Part shown: piece by piece, positions 38,380 to 46,483 of the stretch
Layout of the letters: each line of letters begins with the position of its first letter
How positions within the stretch are numbered: the stretch's first letter is position 1
Assembly: GCF_000503775.1 (NCBI RefSeq)
Contig: NZ_KI629787.1
Span: 25,870 to 89,869 of the forward strand
Source: Brevibacillus panacihumi W25
GTDB lineage: Bacteria > Bacillota > Bacilli > Brevibacillales > Brevibacillaceae
Direction: 5' to 3'
DNA length: 64,000 nt
Notes under the pieces: model-generated
Database searches by the model: none
Told to the model about the DNA's origin: nothing
What the model saw: only the letters and a program-made list of their open reading frames with translations
Made by a program: the position numbers and the translations under genes

Positions 38380-39165
38380 CTACTGCAGCAAATCACGAAT
38401 CCCCGGCTTCAGCAAATTCATAAACTGATGGCGTGGAATGGTGAAGGCCGGCATTCCAGCTGCATAGGGAGCTATTTCATACTGCCCGAAATGAATGAAG
38501 AGAGTCCCGTTTTTAAAAGAGAAGCCTTGGTGATTCGATATTCCCTCAAACCAATACGGCAGCTTGTTGCCCGTTTTCCGTTCCTCGGTCTTGATTTGTT
38601 GCGTGATCAGATTGTTCAGTACGTTTTTATAGTCGTAGCCAGGCTGAAACAGTTCAGACAGTTGCAGATTATGGGTCTTTTCCAAATTGGGGACGTTGAA
38701 ATATTGCACAACCGCCATGCCATGCGCCCCGCCTGTATAGGTGTACGTCGTGACCCCAAAAGAGAGCAGATTACCTGTGGTATACACCTCGTAGGAAATA
38801 TCGAGAACATGGGGACGCATCTCCCAGCCCTCTTTTTTCGCGAGTTCGGCATCCCGTTTGCTTTGCTGCTGAACGGTTTTCAACGATTCTGCTGCGTGCT
38901 TTTCAAGCTCCGCATTCAACTGCGCCTGATACGTTTTGTCCGCAAGCCCGCTAATCAGAGGGATCGTGATTCTCGCTTCGTATTCCTTGGTCGTGAAGTT
39001 GGTTGATTTGGGAGTGAAAACAATGCTTGCTCCCTGCTGTGAACCTGAAGCGGCGGGAGCGGAGAGTGCCGGAGCGTTCGCAGCAGCCAGAGCGGGATTG
39101 GAGATAGCACCGAGAATCAGGATGGAGGTCAGCAGACTGGACAACAGGGATTTGCGAGGGTTCAT
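38380..39165 (-). CDS. Secreted DUF3298/DUF4163 (RsiV-like) domain protein
   Basis: A 261-aa protein with a signal peptide (residues 1-30, ending NPALAAANA). A DUF4163 region (PDAC-type) is followed by a DUF3298 domain with YTYTGGAHGM near 150 and the C-terminal FGQYEIAPYAAGMPAF segment. Related domains occur in the lysozyme-binding anti-sigma factor RsiV and the deacetylase PdaC, but here there is no membrane anchor or catalytic domain. ATG 39165 is 12 bp after AAAGGA; the TTG at 39177 abuts it. It is convergent with the intron/repeat C and divergent from ywlC. Confidence 0.8.
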   Translation of the reverse strand: MNPRKSLLSSLLTSILILGAISNPALAAANAPALSAPAASGSQQGASIVFTPKSTNFTTKEYEARITIPLISGLADKTYQAQLNAELEKHAAESLKTVQQQSKRDAELAKKEGWEMRPHVLDISYEVYTTGNLLSFGVTTYTYTGGAHGMAVVQYFNVPNLEKTHNLQLSELFQPGYDYKNVLNNLITQQIKTEERKTGNKLPYWFEGISNHQGFSFKNGTLFIHFGQYEIAPYAAGMPAFTIPRHQFMNLLKPGIRDLLQ

Positions 39166-39353
39166 AGGGAAGTTCAATCCTTTCTTTGGGATGAAGAATC
39201 AGCTTCTATGGCTATCATACTACAAACCTTCTTTTCCACCGAAAGGGAAAAAGTTATACACAAGTTACCCACAGCCTGTTGAAAACTTTAAAAGGCAACA
39301 CTATACTAAAGTCACTACTGGTTATGAAACGAGCGATAGAAAGGAATTTATCG

Positions 39354-40445
39354 ATGGATTTGCATGAAGCGACACAGGTATGGATTGTGGATAACGATGT
39401 GGAAAATGATGTGGAAAAAATACAGAGTTGTTCACAGATTGTGGACGCAGCCTGTTTGCTGCGAGATGGAGAAGTGGTCGCCTTTCCGACCGAGACCGTG
39501 TACGGATTGGGAGCCAATGCATTGTCGAACGAATCCGTGGAGAAGATATTTTTAGCAAAAGGGCGTCCGAGTGATAATCCGCTGATTGTGCATATTGGGG
39601 ATAAAGGTCAGCTGTCTACGGTAGCCCGCGATGTCCCGGAAAAAGGAGATCGTCTGATGGAAGCATTTTGGCCGGGACCCTTGACGATCATCCTGCCAAA
39701 GACGGATCGTGTGGCATCGTTGGTGACGGCTGGTCTTGATTCTGTCGGTGTGCGAATGCCGGACCACCCGTTGGCGTTGGCGTTGATTAGAGAAGCCGGC
39801 GTACCGATTGCCGCTCCCAGTGCCAATCGTTCCGGCAGGCCCAGTCCGACTACGGCGGATCATGTGATGACAGATCTGAACGGACGGGTGGCAGGAGTGC
39901 TGGACGGAGGTCCGACTGGGATCGGCGTCGAGTCTACGGTGATCGATGTTACGGTAGATCCCCCTGTCATCCTGCGGCCGGGTGGCGTGACAAAAGAGCA
40001 GTTGGAAGAAGTGATTGGTCCGGTGGAGCTGGATCCTTCCTTCCAGGTGGGAGCGGTAGAGACGCCCCGTGCGCCCGGTATGAAATATACGCATTATGCT
40101 CCCGAAGGAGAAATGTGGCTGATCGAGGGTACCCCCGGCCATGTCCGAGTACGGCAGGCAGACATGCTGCGTGCCGCCAAAGAGAATGGACTGCGCACAG
40201 GTGTGCTTGTGACGGACGCCTCTGCCGCCTATTGGGAGCAAAACGCGGATGCCGACGTGGTTCTGTCTGTGGGCTCTGCTGATCATCTTGACCAGGTTGC
40301 CCAGCAATTGTACGCTGTCCTGCGAAAATTTGACGAAGAAAAGGTTCAGTACATCGTCTCCGAGACCTTTCCTCGCGTCGGCTTGGGGATGGCTGTGATG
40401 AACCGCCTTGAAAAGGCAGCAGGGGGCCGGATCTTGTCTGTATAA
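39354..40445 (+). CDS. ywlC: Threonylcarbamoyl-AMP synthase (Sua5 type)
   Basis: A 363-aa enzyme that makes threonylcarbamoyl-AMP for the t6A37 modification of ANN-decoding tRNAs. The YrdC domain spans about 25-210 with the signature GEVVAFPTETVYGLGANAL and KGRPSDNPL, followed by the C-terminal Sua5 domain (PGMKYTHYAPEGEMWLIEG). ATG 39354 follows AAAGGA. The first 25 residues (before CSQIVDAACLL) are not conserved and could be shorter if a later start is used. Placement after spoIIR is as in Bacillus, except for the repeat, intron and DUF3298 gene in between. Confidence 0.94.
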   Translation: MDLHEATQVWIVDNDVENDVEKIQSCSQIVDAACLLRDGEVVAFPTETVYGLGANALSNESVEKIFLAKGRPSDNPLIVHIGDKGQLSTVARDVPEKGDRLMEAFWPGPLTIILPKTDRVASLVTAGLDSVGVRMPDHPLALALIREAGVPIAAPSANRSGRPSPTTADHVMTDLNGRVAGVLDGGPTGIGVESTVIDVTVDPPVILRPGGVTKEQLEEVIGPVELDPSFQVGAVETPRAPGMKYTHYAPEGEMWLIEGTPGHVRVRQADMLRAAKENGLRTGVLVTDASAAYWEQNADADVVLSVGSADHLDQVAQQLYAVLRKFDEEKVQYIVSETFPRVGLGMAVMNRLEKAAGGRILSV

Positions 40446-40500
40446 GCGTCTAAACTCTTCCTTGTCCGCATAAGGTGAAAGGACAGGAGGGGGAGGCGCA

Positions 40501-41061
40501 TTGGACCTGGCCTTGTATCAATGGGGACAATTCCTGACCTTGCTCATGATCGCCTTTGCGCTCGGTATGGATGCCTTTTCGCTGGGGATTGGCGTTGGCA
40601 TGGTGGGAATTCGCTTGCGGGAAATTGTGCGAGTGAGTATTACAATTGGACTTTTTCACATTGCCATGCCCATATTCGGCATTGCCATTGGAGCGTACTT
40701 GTCCGAGCTGGTCGGAGATATTGCTGTCTTCTTTGGGGGAGGGGTGCTAATCCTCCTGGGCGTACATATGCTATGGAACGGGTTTGGCAATGGAGACCAG
40801 AAAAGCGTCTTGCGGACGACAGGTTTCGGCTTGCTGCTTTTCGCATTCAGCGTCAGTCTGGATGCCTTGACAGTAGGAGTTTCCTTTGGTCTGATGGAAG
40901 TGAACAAAATTCTTGCCATCTCGTTATTTGGACTGATGGGTACAGCCATGTCGTACTGCGGTCTGCTCCTCGGGCGGAGTGTGGGAGGTTGGCTTGGCGA
41001 TTACAGTGAAATAATAGGTGGTCTTATTTTGATAGGTTTTGGGTTAAAATTTGTGATGTAA
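40501..41061 (+). CDS. mntP: Manganese efflux pump MntP
   Basis: A 186-aa six-helix membrane protein of the MntP (YwlD) family that exports Mn2+. The conserved acidic signatures ALGMDAFSLGIGVGM (helix 1) and AFSVSLDALTVGVSFGL (helix 4) are intact. The start is TTG with GGAGGGGG 8-10 bp upstream. I see no yybP-ykoY riboswitch in the 55-bp gap, so metal control must act elsewhere. Confidence 0.92.
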   Translation: MDLALYQWGQFLTLLMIAFALGMDAFSLGIGVGMVGIRLREIVRVSITIGLFHIAMPIFGIAIGAYLSELVGDIAVFFGGGVLILLGVHMLWNGFGNGDQKSVLRTTGFGLLLFAFSVSLDALTVGVSFGLMEVNKILAISLFGLMGTAMSYCGLLLGRSVGGWLGDYSEIIGGLILIGFGLKFVM

Positions 41062-41092
41062 TGGTATGTCGTGGGCAAAGGAGGAGCGAATC

Positions 41093-41548
41093 GTGAAAAA
41101 AATTCTGTTTGTCTGTACGGGAAATACTTGCCGCAGTCCGATGGCAGAGGCCTTGTTCCGTGCCAAGACACAAGGAGAAGGATTTGAGGTGCGCTCGGCA
41201 GGTGTAGCAGCCTACGATGGACAGCCTGCATCTACTCACGCTATTCAGGTCTTGCAGGAACGGGGAATCGATAGCGAGCACACATCCACCCGGCTGAATG
41301 GGGAGCTCCTGGCGTGGTCCGATTTGATCCTGACCATGACAGCGAGTCATAAGCAGGCGATACAAACCTATTTCCCCGAAGCGAGGGAGAAAGTGTACAC
41401 GCTGCGAGAGTTCATCGGTGTGGAAGGCTACGCGGACATTGCTGATCCCTATGGCGGAAGCCTGGAGGATTATCGCCGATGCGCGGTCGAGATCGAGGAG
41501 CTGGTGGACATGCTTTCTGATACCATGAAACGTATTCGTGAATCATAA
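41093..41548 (+). CDS. ywlE: Protein arginine phosphatase YwlE
   Basis: A 151-aa low-molecular-weight phosphatase that removes phosphate from arginine residues placed by McsB. The P-loop is CTGNTCRS at residues 7-14, with Thr at position 11, the residue that marks arginine rather than tyrosine phosphatases in this family. The general-acid Asp lies in the DPYGGSLEDY region. GTG 41093 is 7 bp after AAAGGAGG. Confidence 0.93.
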   Translation: MKKILFVCTGNTCRSPMAEALFRAKTQGEGFEVRSAGVAAYDGQPASTHAIQVLQERGIDSEHTSTRLNGELLAWSDLILTMTASHKQAIQTYFPEAREKVYTLREFIGVEGYADIADPYGGSLEDYRRCAVEIEELVDMLSDTMKRIRES

Positions 41549-41557
41549 GAATGCCGA

Positions 41558-41586
41558 GGTTCTGGCTTGGTTCCAGAGCCTTGTTT
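41558..41586 (+). terminator. Terminator-like hairpin after ywlE
   Basis: GGTTCTGG-CTTGGTT-CCAGAGCC forms an 8-bp stem with one G-T pair, followed by TTGTTT. Confidence 0.6.
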
Positions 41587-41634
41587 GCTATGATAGTACG
41601 AACATTAAAAGAAAAAAACGTAAGAATGTTAGCT

Positions 41635-41662
41635 TTTTACTTGGAGAAAAATGATGTATAAT
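41635..41662 (+). promoter_or_regulatory. Promoter of rpiB-ywlG-glyA
   Basis: A perfect TATAAT at 41657 with TTTTAC at 41635 (16 bp spacing), 35 bp before the rpiB start. The -35 is weak. Confidence 0.5.
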
Positions 41663-41696
41663 AGTTTGCAATCATGATACAAGCGAGGGATGACGG

Positions 41697-42140
41697 ATGA
41701 AGGTAGCGATTGCTGCTGATCATGGTGGATATAGACTGAAGGAAGAAATCAGAAAATGGTTGGCTACAACAGACATCGAGGTAGAAGACTTTGGCTGCAC
41801 CTGTGAAGAGTCGGTGGATTATCCGGACTACGCCCTTCCGGTAGCAAAAAAGGTAGCCGCTGGGGAGTTTGACCGCGGGATTCTGATTTGCGGGACGGGA
41901 ATCGGCATGTCGATTGCTGCCAACAAAGTCCCAGGAATTCGTTGTGCGTTGGTCCATGATACGTTTTCTGCCAAAGCGACCAGAGAGCATAACGATACCA
42001 ATATGCTGGCGATGGGGGAGCGGGTGATTGGCCCGGGTCTGGCGTTGGATATCGTGAAGATTTGGCTGGAGACGGATTTTCAGGGCGGACGTCATGAGCG
42101 ACGCGTTGAAAAAATTAAACAGATCGAAGCAAATCGGTGA
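41697..42140 (+). CDS. rpiB: Ribose-5-phosphate isomerase B
   Basis: A 147-aa RpiB/LacAB-type isomerase that interconverts ribose-5-phosphate and ribulose-5-phosphate. The active-site Cys is in LICGTGIGMSIAANK near residue 65. The N-terminal AADHGGYRLKEEI and the REHNDTNMLAMG segment are typical. It begins a likely three-gene operon with ywlG and glyA. Confidence 0.95.
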   Translation: MKVAIAADHGGYRLKEEIRKWLATTDIEVEDFGCTCEESVDYPDYALPVAKKVAAGEFDRGILICGTGIGMSIAANKVPGIRCALVHDTFSAKATREHNDTNMLAMGERVIGPGLALDIVKIWLETDFQGGRHERRVEKIKQIEANR

Positions 42141-42152
42141 GGAGTGAAGGCA

Positions 42153-42722
42153 GTGGATCTGGCAGCCATTGAAAGACAGGTTCGCGAGGTTGTGGAGGAA
42201 GTGGCTGCGCTGGCGGCATTGACTGCCGGGCAGATTCTGGTGATCGGCTGCAGCACCAGTGAGGTGGTTGGCAAGCATATCGGGAAGGCAGGCAGCCAGG
42301 AGGTGGCTGCCGCCCTGTATCGAGGGATTCACTCCGTCCAGGAACGGATCGGCTTCGAGGTCGCCTTTCAATGTTGTGAACATTTGAACAGGGCTTTGGT
42401 GACCAAGCGAAGCGTGATGGAGCGGCACGGCTGGACCGAGGTCTCTGTCATTCCAGTCCCGAGTGCAGGCGGCTCGATGGCTGCCCATGCCTTCACACAG
42501 CTCGAGGATGCGGTCGTTGTCGAGCACATACAGGCGCATGCCGGGATCGATATAGGCGATACCTTGATCGGCATGCATCTTAAGCACGTAGCTGTTCCGG
42601 TACGTCCTGCGTTGCGCCAGATCGGAGAAGCCCATCTGACGGCGGCGCGGACTCGTCCCAAGCTGATTGGAGGGGCGAGGGCTGTCTACGAACGCACCAT
42701 CCCCAACCAAAGTTGTACCTGA
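42153..42722 (+). CDS. ywlG: DUF436/TIGR01440 family protein YwlG
   Basis: A 189-aa protein of the uncharacterised YwlG family, conserved between rpiB and glyA in Bacilli. The family motif IGCSTSEVVGKHIGK is near 30 and PVPSAGGSMAAHAF near 105. The function is unknown. GTG 42153 lies 9 bp after GAGGAG; a GTG at 42144 overlaps that ribosome site. Confidence 0.9.
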   Translation: MDLAAIERQVREVVEEVAALAALTAGQILVIGCSTSEVVGKHIGKAGSQEVAAALYRGIHSVQERIGFEVAFQCCEHLNRALVTKRSVMERHGWTEVSVIPVPSAGGSMAAHAFTQLEDAVVVEHIQAHAGIDIGDTLIGMHLKHVAVPVRPALRQIGEAHLTAARTRPKLIGGARAVYERTIPNQSCT

Positions 42723-42775
42723 CCCAAAAAGGGACAAGCCATATAACAAGCAAGTATTGAGGAGGAGATTAACCG

Positions 42776-44026
42776 ATGTTAGATCATCTACGCAAACAGG
42801 ACCCGCAAATTTTGGAAGCCATTCAATTGGAGCTCGGGAGACAACGTGACAAAATCGAGCTGATCGCGTCTGAAAACTTTGTCAGCGAGGCTGTCATGGA
42901 AGCCATGGGCACCGTACTGACCAACAAGTATGCAGAAGGTTACCCAGGCCGCCGCTATTACGGCGGATGCGAATACGTGGACATCGCGGAGAACATTGCC
43001 CGTGACCGTGTAAAAGAACTGTTTGGTGCTGAGCATGCCAACGTACAGCCGCACTCCGGCGCCCAAGCCAACATGGCCGTATACTTCACCATCTTGAAGC
43101 CGGGAGATACGGTTCTGGGGATGAATCTGTCCCACGGTGGTCACCTGACACACGGAAGCCCGGTTAACTTCTCCGGTTCGTTGTATAATTTCGTGGAGTA
43201 CGGTGTAGATCAAAACGATCATCGTATCAACTACGAGGATGTCCGTGCAAAAGCATTGGAGCACAAGCCAAAATTGATCGTAGCTGGTGCGAGCGCCTAT
43301 CCGCGCACCATTGATTTTGCCAAATTCCGTGAGATCGCCGATGAAGTTGGCGCCTATTTCATGGTAGATATGGCCCATATCGCCGGTCTGGTTGCAGCAG
43401 GCCTGCATCCGAATCCAGTACCTTATGCGCATTTCGTCACTTCTACGACTCACAAAACCCTGCGCGGTCCTCGCGGCGGTCTGATCCTGTGCAAAGAAGA
43501 GTTCGCCAAAGCGATCGACAAGTCGGTATTCCCTGGTGTACAAGGCGGTCCGTTGATGCATGTGATCGCGGCGAAGGCTGTGGCCTTCGGAGAAGCGCTG
43601 CAGCCTGACTTCAAGGATTATGCTGCACGCATCGTGAAAAACGCGGCAGCTTTTGCGGAAGCCTTGCAAGCGGAAGGACTGACACTCGTCTCCGGCGGTA
43701 CCGACAACCATCTCGTACTGATAGATGTAAGCAAGATCGGTCTGACCGGAAAAGTGGCAGAGCATCTGCTGGATGAAGTCAACATCACCACCAATAAAAA
43801 CACTATTCCTTACGATTCCGAAAGCCCGTTCGTGACCAGCGGCGTGCGCATGGGGACCCCTGCTGTAACCAGCCGCGGATTTGACGAGGAAGCAATGAAA
43901 GAAGTAGCTGCTATCATCGCGCTCACTCTGAAAAACCCGGAAGATGCGGCGAAACACGACGAAGCTCGCCAGCGCGTAGCAGCGTTGTGTCAACGCTTCC
44001 CGATGTACGCTGGACTGACTATTTAA
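42776..44026 (+). CDS. glyA: Serine hydroxymethyltransferase
   Basis: A 416-aa PLP enzyme that converts serine and tetrahydrofolate to glycine and methylene-tetrahydrofolate. The PLP Lys is in [14 protein letters not shown] near 226. Start [24 protein letters not shown] upstream of the ATG. No leader T-box or riboswitch is seen. A terminator and repeat D follow. Confidence 0.97.
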   Translation: MLDHLRKQDPQILEAIQLELGRQRDKIELIASENFVSEAVMEAMGTVLTNKYAEGYPGRRYYGGCEYVDIAENIARDRVKELFGAEHANVQPHSGAQANMAVYFTILKPGDTVLGMNLSHGGHLTHGSPVNFSGSLYNFVEYGVDQNDHRINYEDVRAKALEHKPKLIVAGASAYPRTIDFAKFREIADEVGAYFMVDMAHIAGLVAAGLHPNPVPYAHFVTSTTHKTLRGPRGGLILCKEEFAKAIDKSVFPGVQGGPLMHVIAAKAVAFGEALQPDFKDYAARIVKNAAAFAEALQAEGLTLVSGGTDNHLVLIDVSKIGLTGKVAEHLLDEVNITTNKNTIPYDSESPFVTSGVRMGTPAVTSRGFDEEAMKEVAAIIALTLKNPEDAAKHDEARQRVAALCQRFPMYAGLTI

Positions 44027-44050
44027 GGATAAAACGAAATTAACGATGGC

Positions 44051-44089
44051 TGACCCTCGGTAGTTCAACTGCCGGGGGTCATCTTTTTT
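44051..44089 (+). terminator. Terminator after glyA
   Basis: TGACCCTCGGTAG...CTGCCGGGGGTCA forms a long stem, followed by CTTTTTTG. Confidence 0.9.
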
Positions 44090-44124
44090 GTATTTGTAAA
44101 GACCTCTATGAGAAACCCACACCC

Positions 44125-44360
44125 AGAGGCTGGAGGATAAAGGGAAGCTGGCCGAGGAAAAAGGGGAAAATCGAAGGCATTTGGGATCTGCACCCAGGCG
44201 GAGCGGAAAAGGCGGAACACTCTTTTAGCGACCAACCTTGAACCACTTCTTCGAAGTGGCTGCTTTTGGTCGCGGTTCCGCCTTTGGAGTGCAGCCGAAC
44301 CTGAGACGCCCCCAGCAAAGATCCCAACCCGCATGAAGCATTTTCCCCTTTTTCCTCCCC
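44125..44360 (+). repeat. Palindromic repeat, copy D (intron-free, complete)
   Basis: The most complete uninterrupted copy. Left arms are GAGGAAAAAGGGGAAAA, TTTGGGATCT, GGCGGAAC and GCGACCA (44228-44234). The apex then has a small hairpin CCACTTC-TTC-GAAGTGG. Right arms are TGGTCGC (44267-44273), GGTTCCGCC, AAAGATCCCAA, TTTTCCCC and the CCTCCCC tail. GCGACCA/TGGTCGC is fully paired with an A-T at the column that is T-A in copy C and G-C in copy E. It lies after the glyA terminator and before the upp promoter. Confidence 0.88.
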
Positions 44361-44393
44361 CTATGCCATATATCTGTAAGAAGATTACGCAAA

Positions 44394-44422
44394 TTGACGT
44401 CAGCAAACTCGTTCGCTATTAT
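44394..44422 (+). promoter_or_regulatory. Promoter of upp-mnaA
   Basis: TTGACG-N17-TATTAT, 36 bp before the upp start. Confidence 0.75.
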
Positions 44423-44457
44423 GATAAAGATATTGATAGGAAAACGGAGGAACGTAC

Positions 44458-45087
44458 ATGAGCCGTGTATATGTGTTTGACCACCCGCTGATTCAGCATA
44501 AAGTGACGTATATTCGCGACAAAAACACCGGAACCAAAGAGTTTCGTGAATTGGTGGATGAGGTAGCGACTTTGATGGGATATGAAATTACCCGTGAAAT
44601 GCCGCTGGAGGAAACAACGATCGAGACACCTGTAGCGACTTGCAAGTCCAACGTCATTGCTGGGAAAAAGGTAGGGCTGGTTCCGATTCTGCGCGCGGGT
44701 CTCGGCATGGTGGACGGTCTGTTGAAGCTGATCCCGGCAGCGAAAGTGGGTCATGTGGGGCTTTACCGAGATCCAGAAACCCTGCAGCCAGTTGAGTATT
44801 ACGTCAAGCTGCCAACGGACGTAGCAGAACGCGAGCTGATCGTCATCGATCCGATGCTGGCGACAGGCGGGTCTGCCGTAGCGGCCATTGAGGCTCTGAA
44901 AAAACGCGGTGCGAAAAACTTGAAGCTGATGTGTCTGATTGCGGCTCCGGAAGGAATCAAAATGGTGCAGGATGAGCACCCGGACGTAGACATCTACGTT
45001 GCGGCAATTGACGAGCAATTGAATGATCACGGTTATATTGTTCCAGGTTTGGGGGATGCGGGAGACCGCCTGTACGGTACAAAGTAG
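44458..45087 (+). CDS. upp: Uracil phosphoribosyltransferase
   Basis: A 209-aa salvage enzyme that makes UMP from uracil and PRPP. The PRPP loop [10 protein letters not shown] lies near 131, and the uracil-binding [13 protein letters not shown] forms the C-terminus. The length is typical. It begins a two-gene unit with mnaA, 21 bp apart. Confidence 0.96.
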   Translation: MSRVYVFDHPLIQHKVTYIRDKNTGTKEFRELVDEVATLMGYEITREMPLEETTIETPVATCKSNVIAGKKVGLVPILRAGLGMVDGLLKLIPAAKVGHVGLYRDPETLQPVEYYVKLPTDVAERELIVIDPMLATGGSAVAAIEALKKRGAKNLKLMCLIAAPEGIKMVQDEHPDVDIYVAAIDEQLNDHGYIVPGLGDAGDRLYGTK

Positions 45088-45108
45088 CAGTAGGAGAGGA
45101 AAAATCCG

Positions 45109-46260
45109 ATGAAGACATGTAAAGTAATGACGGTATTTGGCACGCGTCCGGAAGCGATTAAAATGGCTCCGCTGGTTCATGAATTAAAAAAACATAGTGA
45201 ACAGATCGAGTCGGTTGTTTGTGTGACCGCCCAACATCGTCAAATGCTGGACCAGGTCCTGGAGATTTTTGACATTACCCCTGATTATGATTTGAACATC
45301 ATGAAAGACCGGCAGACGCTGGTCGATGTGACGACGCGCGCGCTGCAAAGCCTCGATGCGGTGATCAAGGAAGTGAAGCCGGACATCGTTCTCGTTCACG
45401 GCGATACATCGACGACGTTTGTCGCCAGTCTGGCTGCTTTTTACAACCAGGTAGCGATCGGTCACGTAGAGGCCGGTTTGCGCACATGGGACAAGTACTC
45501 GCCGTTTCCGGAAGAGATGAACCGCCAACTGACGGGTGTGATGGCTGACCTTCACTTCTCGCCAACAGATGGGTCAGCAGACAATCTGAGACGCGAAAAC
45601 AAGCCGGAGGATGCCATCTACATCACGGGCAACACAGCGATTGATGCGCTGAAAACCACTGTGCGCGAGGATTACACGCACCCTGTCCTCGATCGTTTCG
45701 CCGATTATAAATTGGTGCTGATGACCGCTCACCGCAGGGAAAATCTCGGTGAACCCATGCGCCGGATCTTCCGTGCGGTTCGACGCATCGTGGACGAGCA
45801 TCCGGAGATCGCAGTTGTGTATCCGGTGCATCTGAATCCGGCTGTGCAGGAGGTCGCACAGGAATTGTTAGGCGATCATGAACGAATCTCTCTGATTGAT
45901 CCGTTGGATGCTTTTGATTTCCACAACTTCGCTCGCCGCGCGCACCTGATCCTTACCGATTCAGGCGGGGTACAGGAAGAAGCGCCGTCTCTGGGTGTCC
46001 CTGTCCTCGTACTGCGTGATACGACAGAGCGGCCTGAGGGGATTGCGGCTGGTACCTTGAAACTGGTTGGAACGGATGAACAACAGGTGTACCGAATGAC
46101 CAAAGAGCTGCTGACTGACCAGCAGGCCTATGACGAAATGGCGCATGCGGCGAATCCGTACGGGGATGGGGAAGCGTCTCGCCGAATCGTAGAAGCGATC
46201 CTTCATCACTACGGTCTGCGCGCGGAGCGGCCAGCGCCCTTTGTGCCAGGTCAATCATAA
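45109..46260 (+). CDS. mnaA: UDP-N-acetylglucosamine 2-epimerase (non-hydrolysing)
   Basis: A 383-aa enzyme that interconverts UDP-GlcNAc and UDP-ManNAc for wall polymer or SLH-anchor polymer synthesis. The family start is VMTVFGTRPEAIKMAPLV; further signatures are VHGDTSTTF near 95, HVEAGLRT near 115, and the LTDSGGVQEEAPSLGVPVLVLRDTTERPE block near 285. UDP-ManNAc feeds the ManNAc-containing secondary polymer that SLH proteins bind, which may relate to the SLH gene at 48773. Confidence 0.95.
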   Translation: MKTCKVMTVFGTRPEAIKMAPLVHELKKHSEQIESVVCVTAQHRQMLDQVLEIFDITPDYDLNIMKDRQTLVDVTTRALQSLDAVIKEVKPDIVLVHGDTSTTFVASLAAFYNQVAIGHVEAGLRTWDKYSPFPEEMNRQLTGVMADLHFSPTDGSADNLRRENKPEDAIYITGNTAIDALKTTVREDYTHPVLDRFADYKLVLMTAHRRENLGEPMRRIFRAVRRIVDEHPEIAVVYPVHLNPAVQEVAQELLGDHERISLIDPLDAFDFHNFARRAHLILTDSGGVQEEAPSLGVPVLVLRDTTERPEGIAAGTLKLVGTDEQQVYRMTKELLTDQQAYDEMAHAANPYGDGEASRRIVEAILHHYGLRAERPAPFVPGQS

Positions 46261-46283
46261 AATTAAACAATCTATTCGGAAAT

Positions 46284-46315
46284 CGTCTGGTTGATACATC
46301 GCCAGACGGTTTTTT
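46284..46315 (+). terminator. Terminator after mnaA
   Basis: CGTCTGG-N11-CCAGACG followed by TTTTTT. Confidence 0.88.
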
Positions 46316-46375
46316 CGTTCCAAAAAAACGAGATTAGATGAGGAAAGAGCCTACGTGAGACGGCCCACAAAGGTA

Positions 46376-46483
46376 GAAGGGGGACCAGGAAAAGCTGGTC
46401 GAGGAAAAAGGGAAAAAGGCTGAAGGCATTTGGGATCTTGACCGAGCTGGAACGGAAAAGGCGGAACACGTATTCAGCGGCCA
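46376..46483 (+). repeat. Palindromic repeat, copy E (5' half)
   Basis: The left half with GAGGAAAAAGGGAAAA, TTTGGGATCTT, GGCGGAAC and GCGGCCA (46477-46483) just before the intron. GCGGCCA pairs fully with TGGCCGC at 48464-48470. Against the intron's EBS1 (UGGACG) the IBS1 CGGCCA has one mismatch. Confidence 0.87.

Noticed and set aside
40446-40500. Mn2+ riboswitch (yybP-ykoY) before mntP
   Set aside because: The gap is only 55 bp and lacks the conserved motifs.
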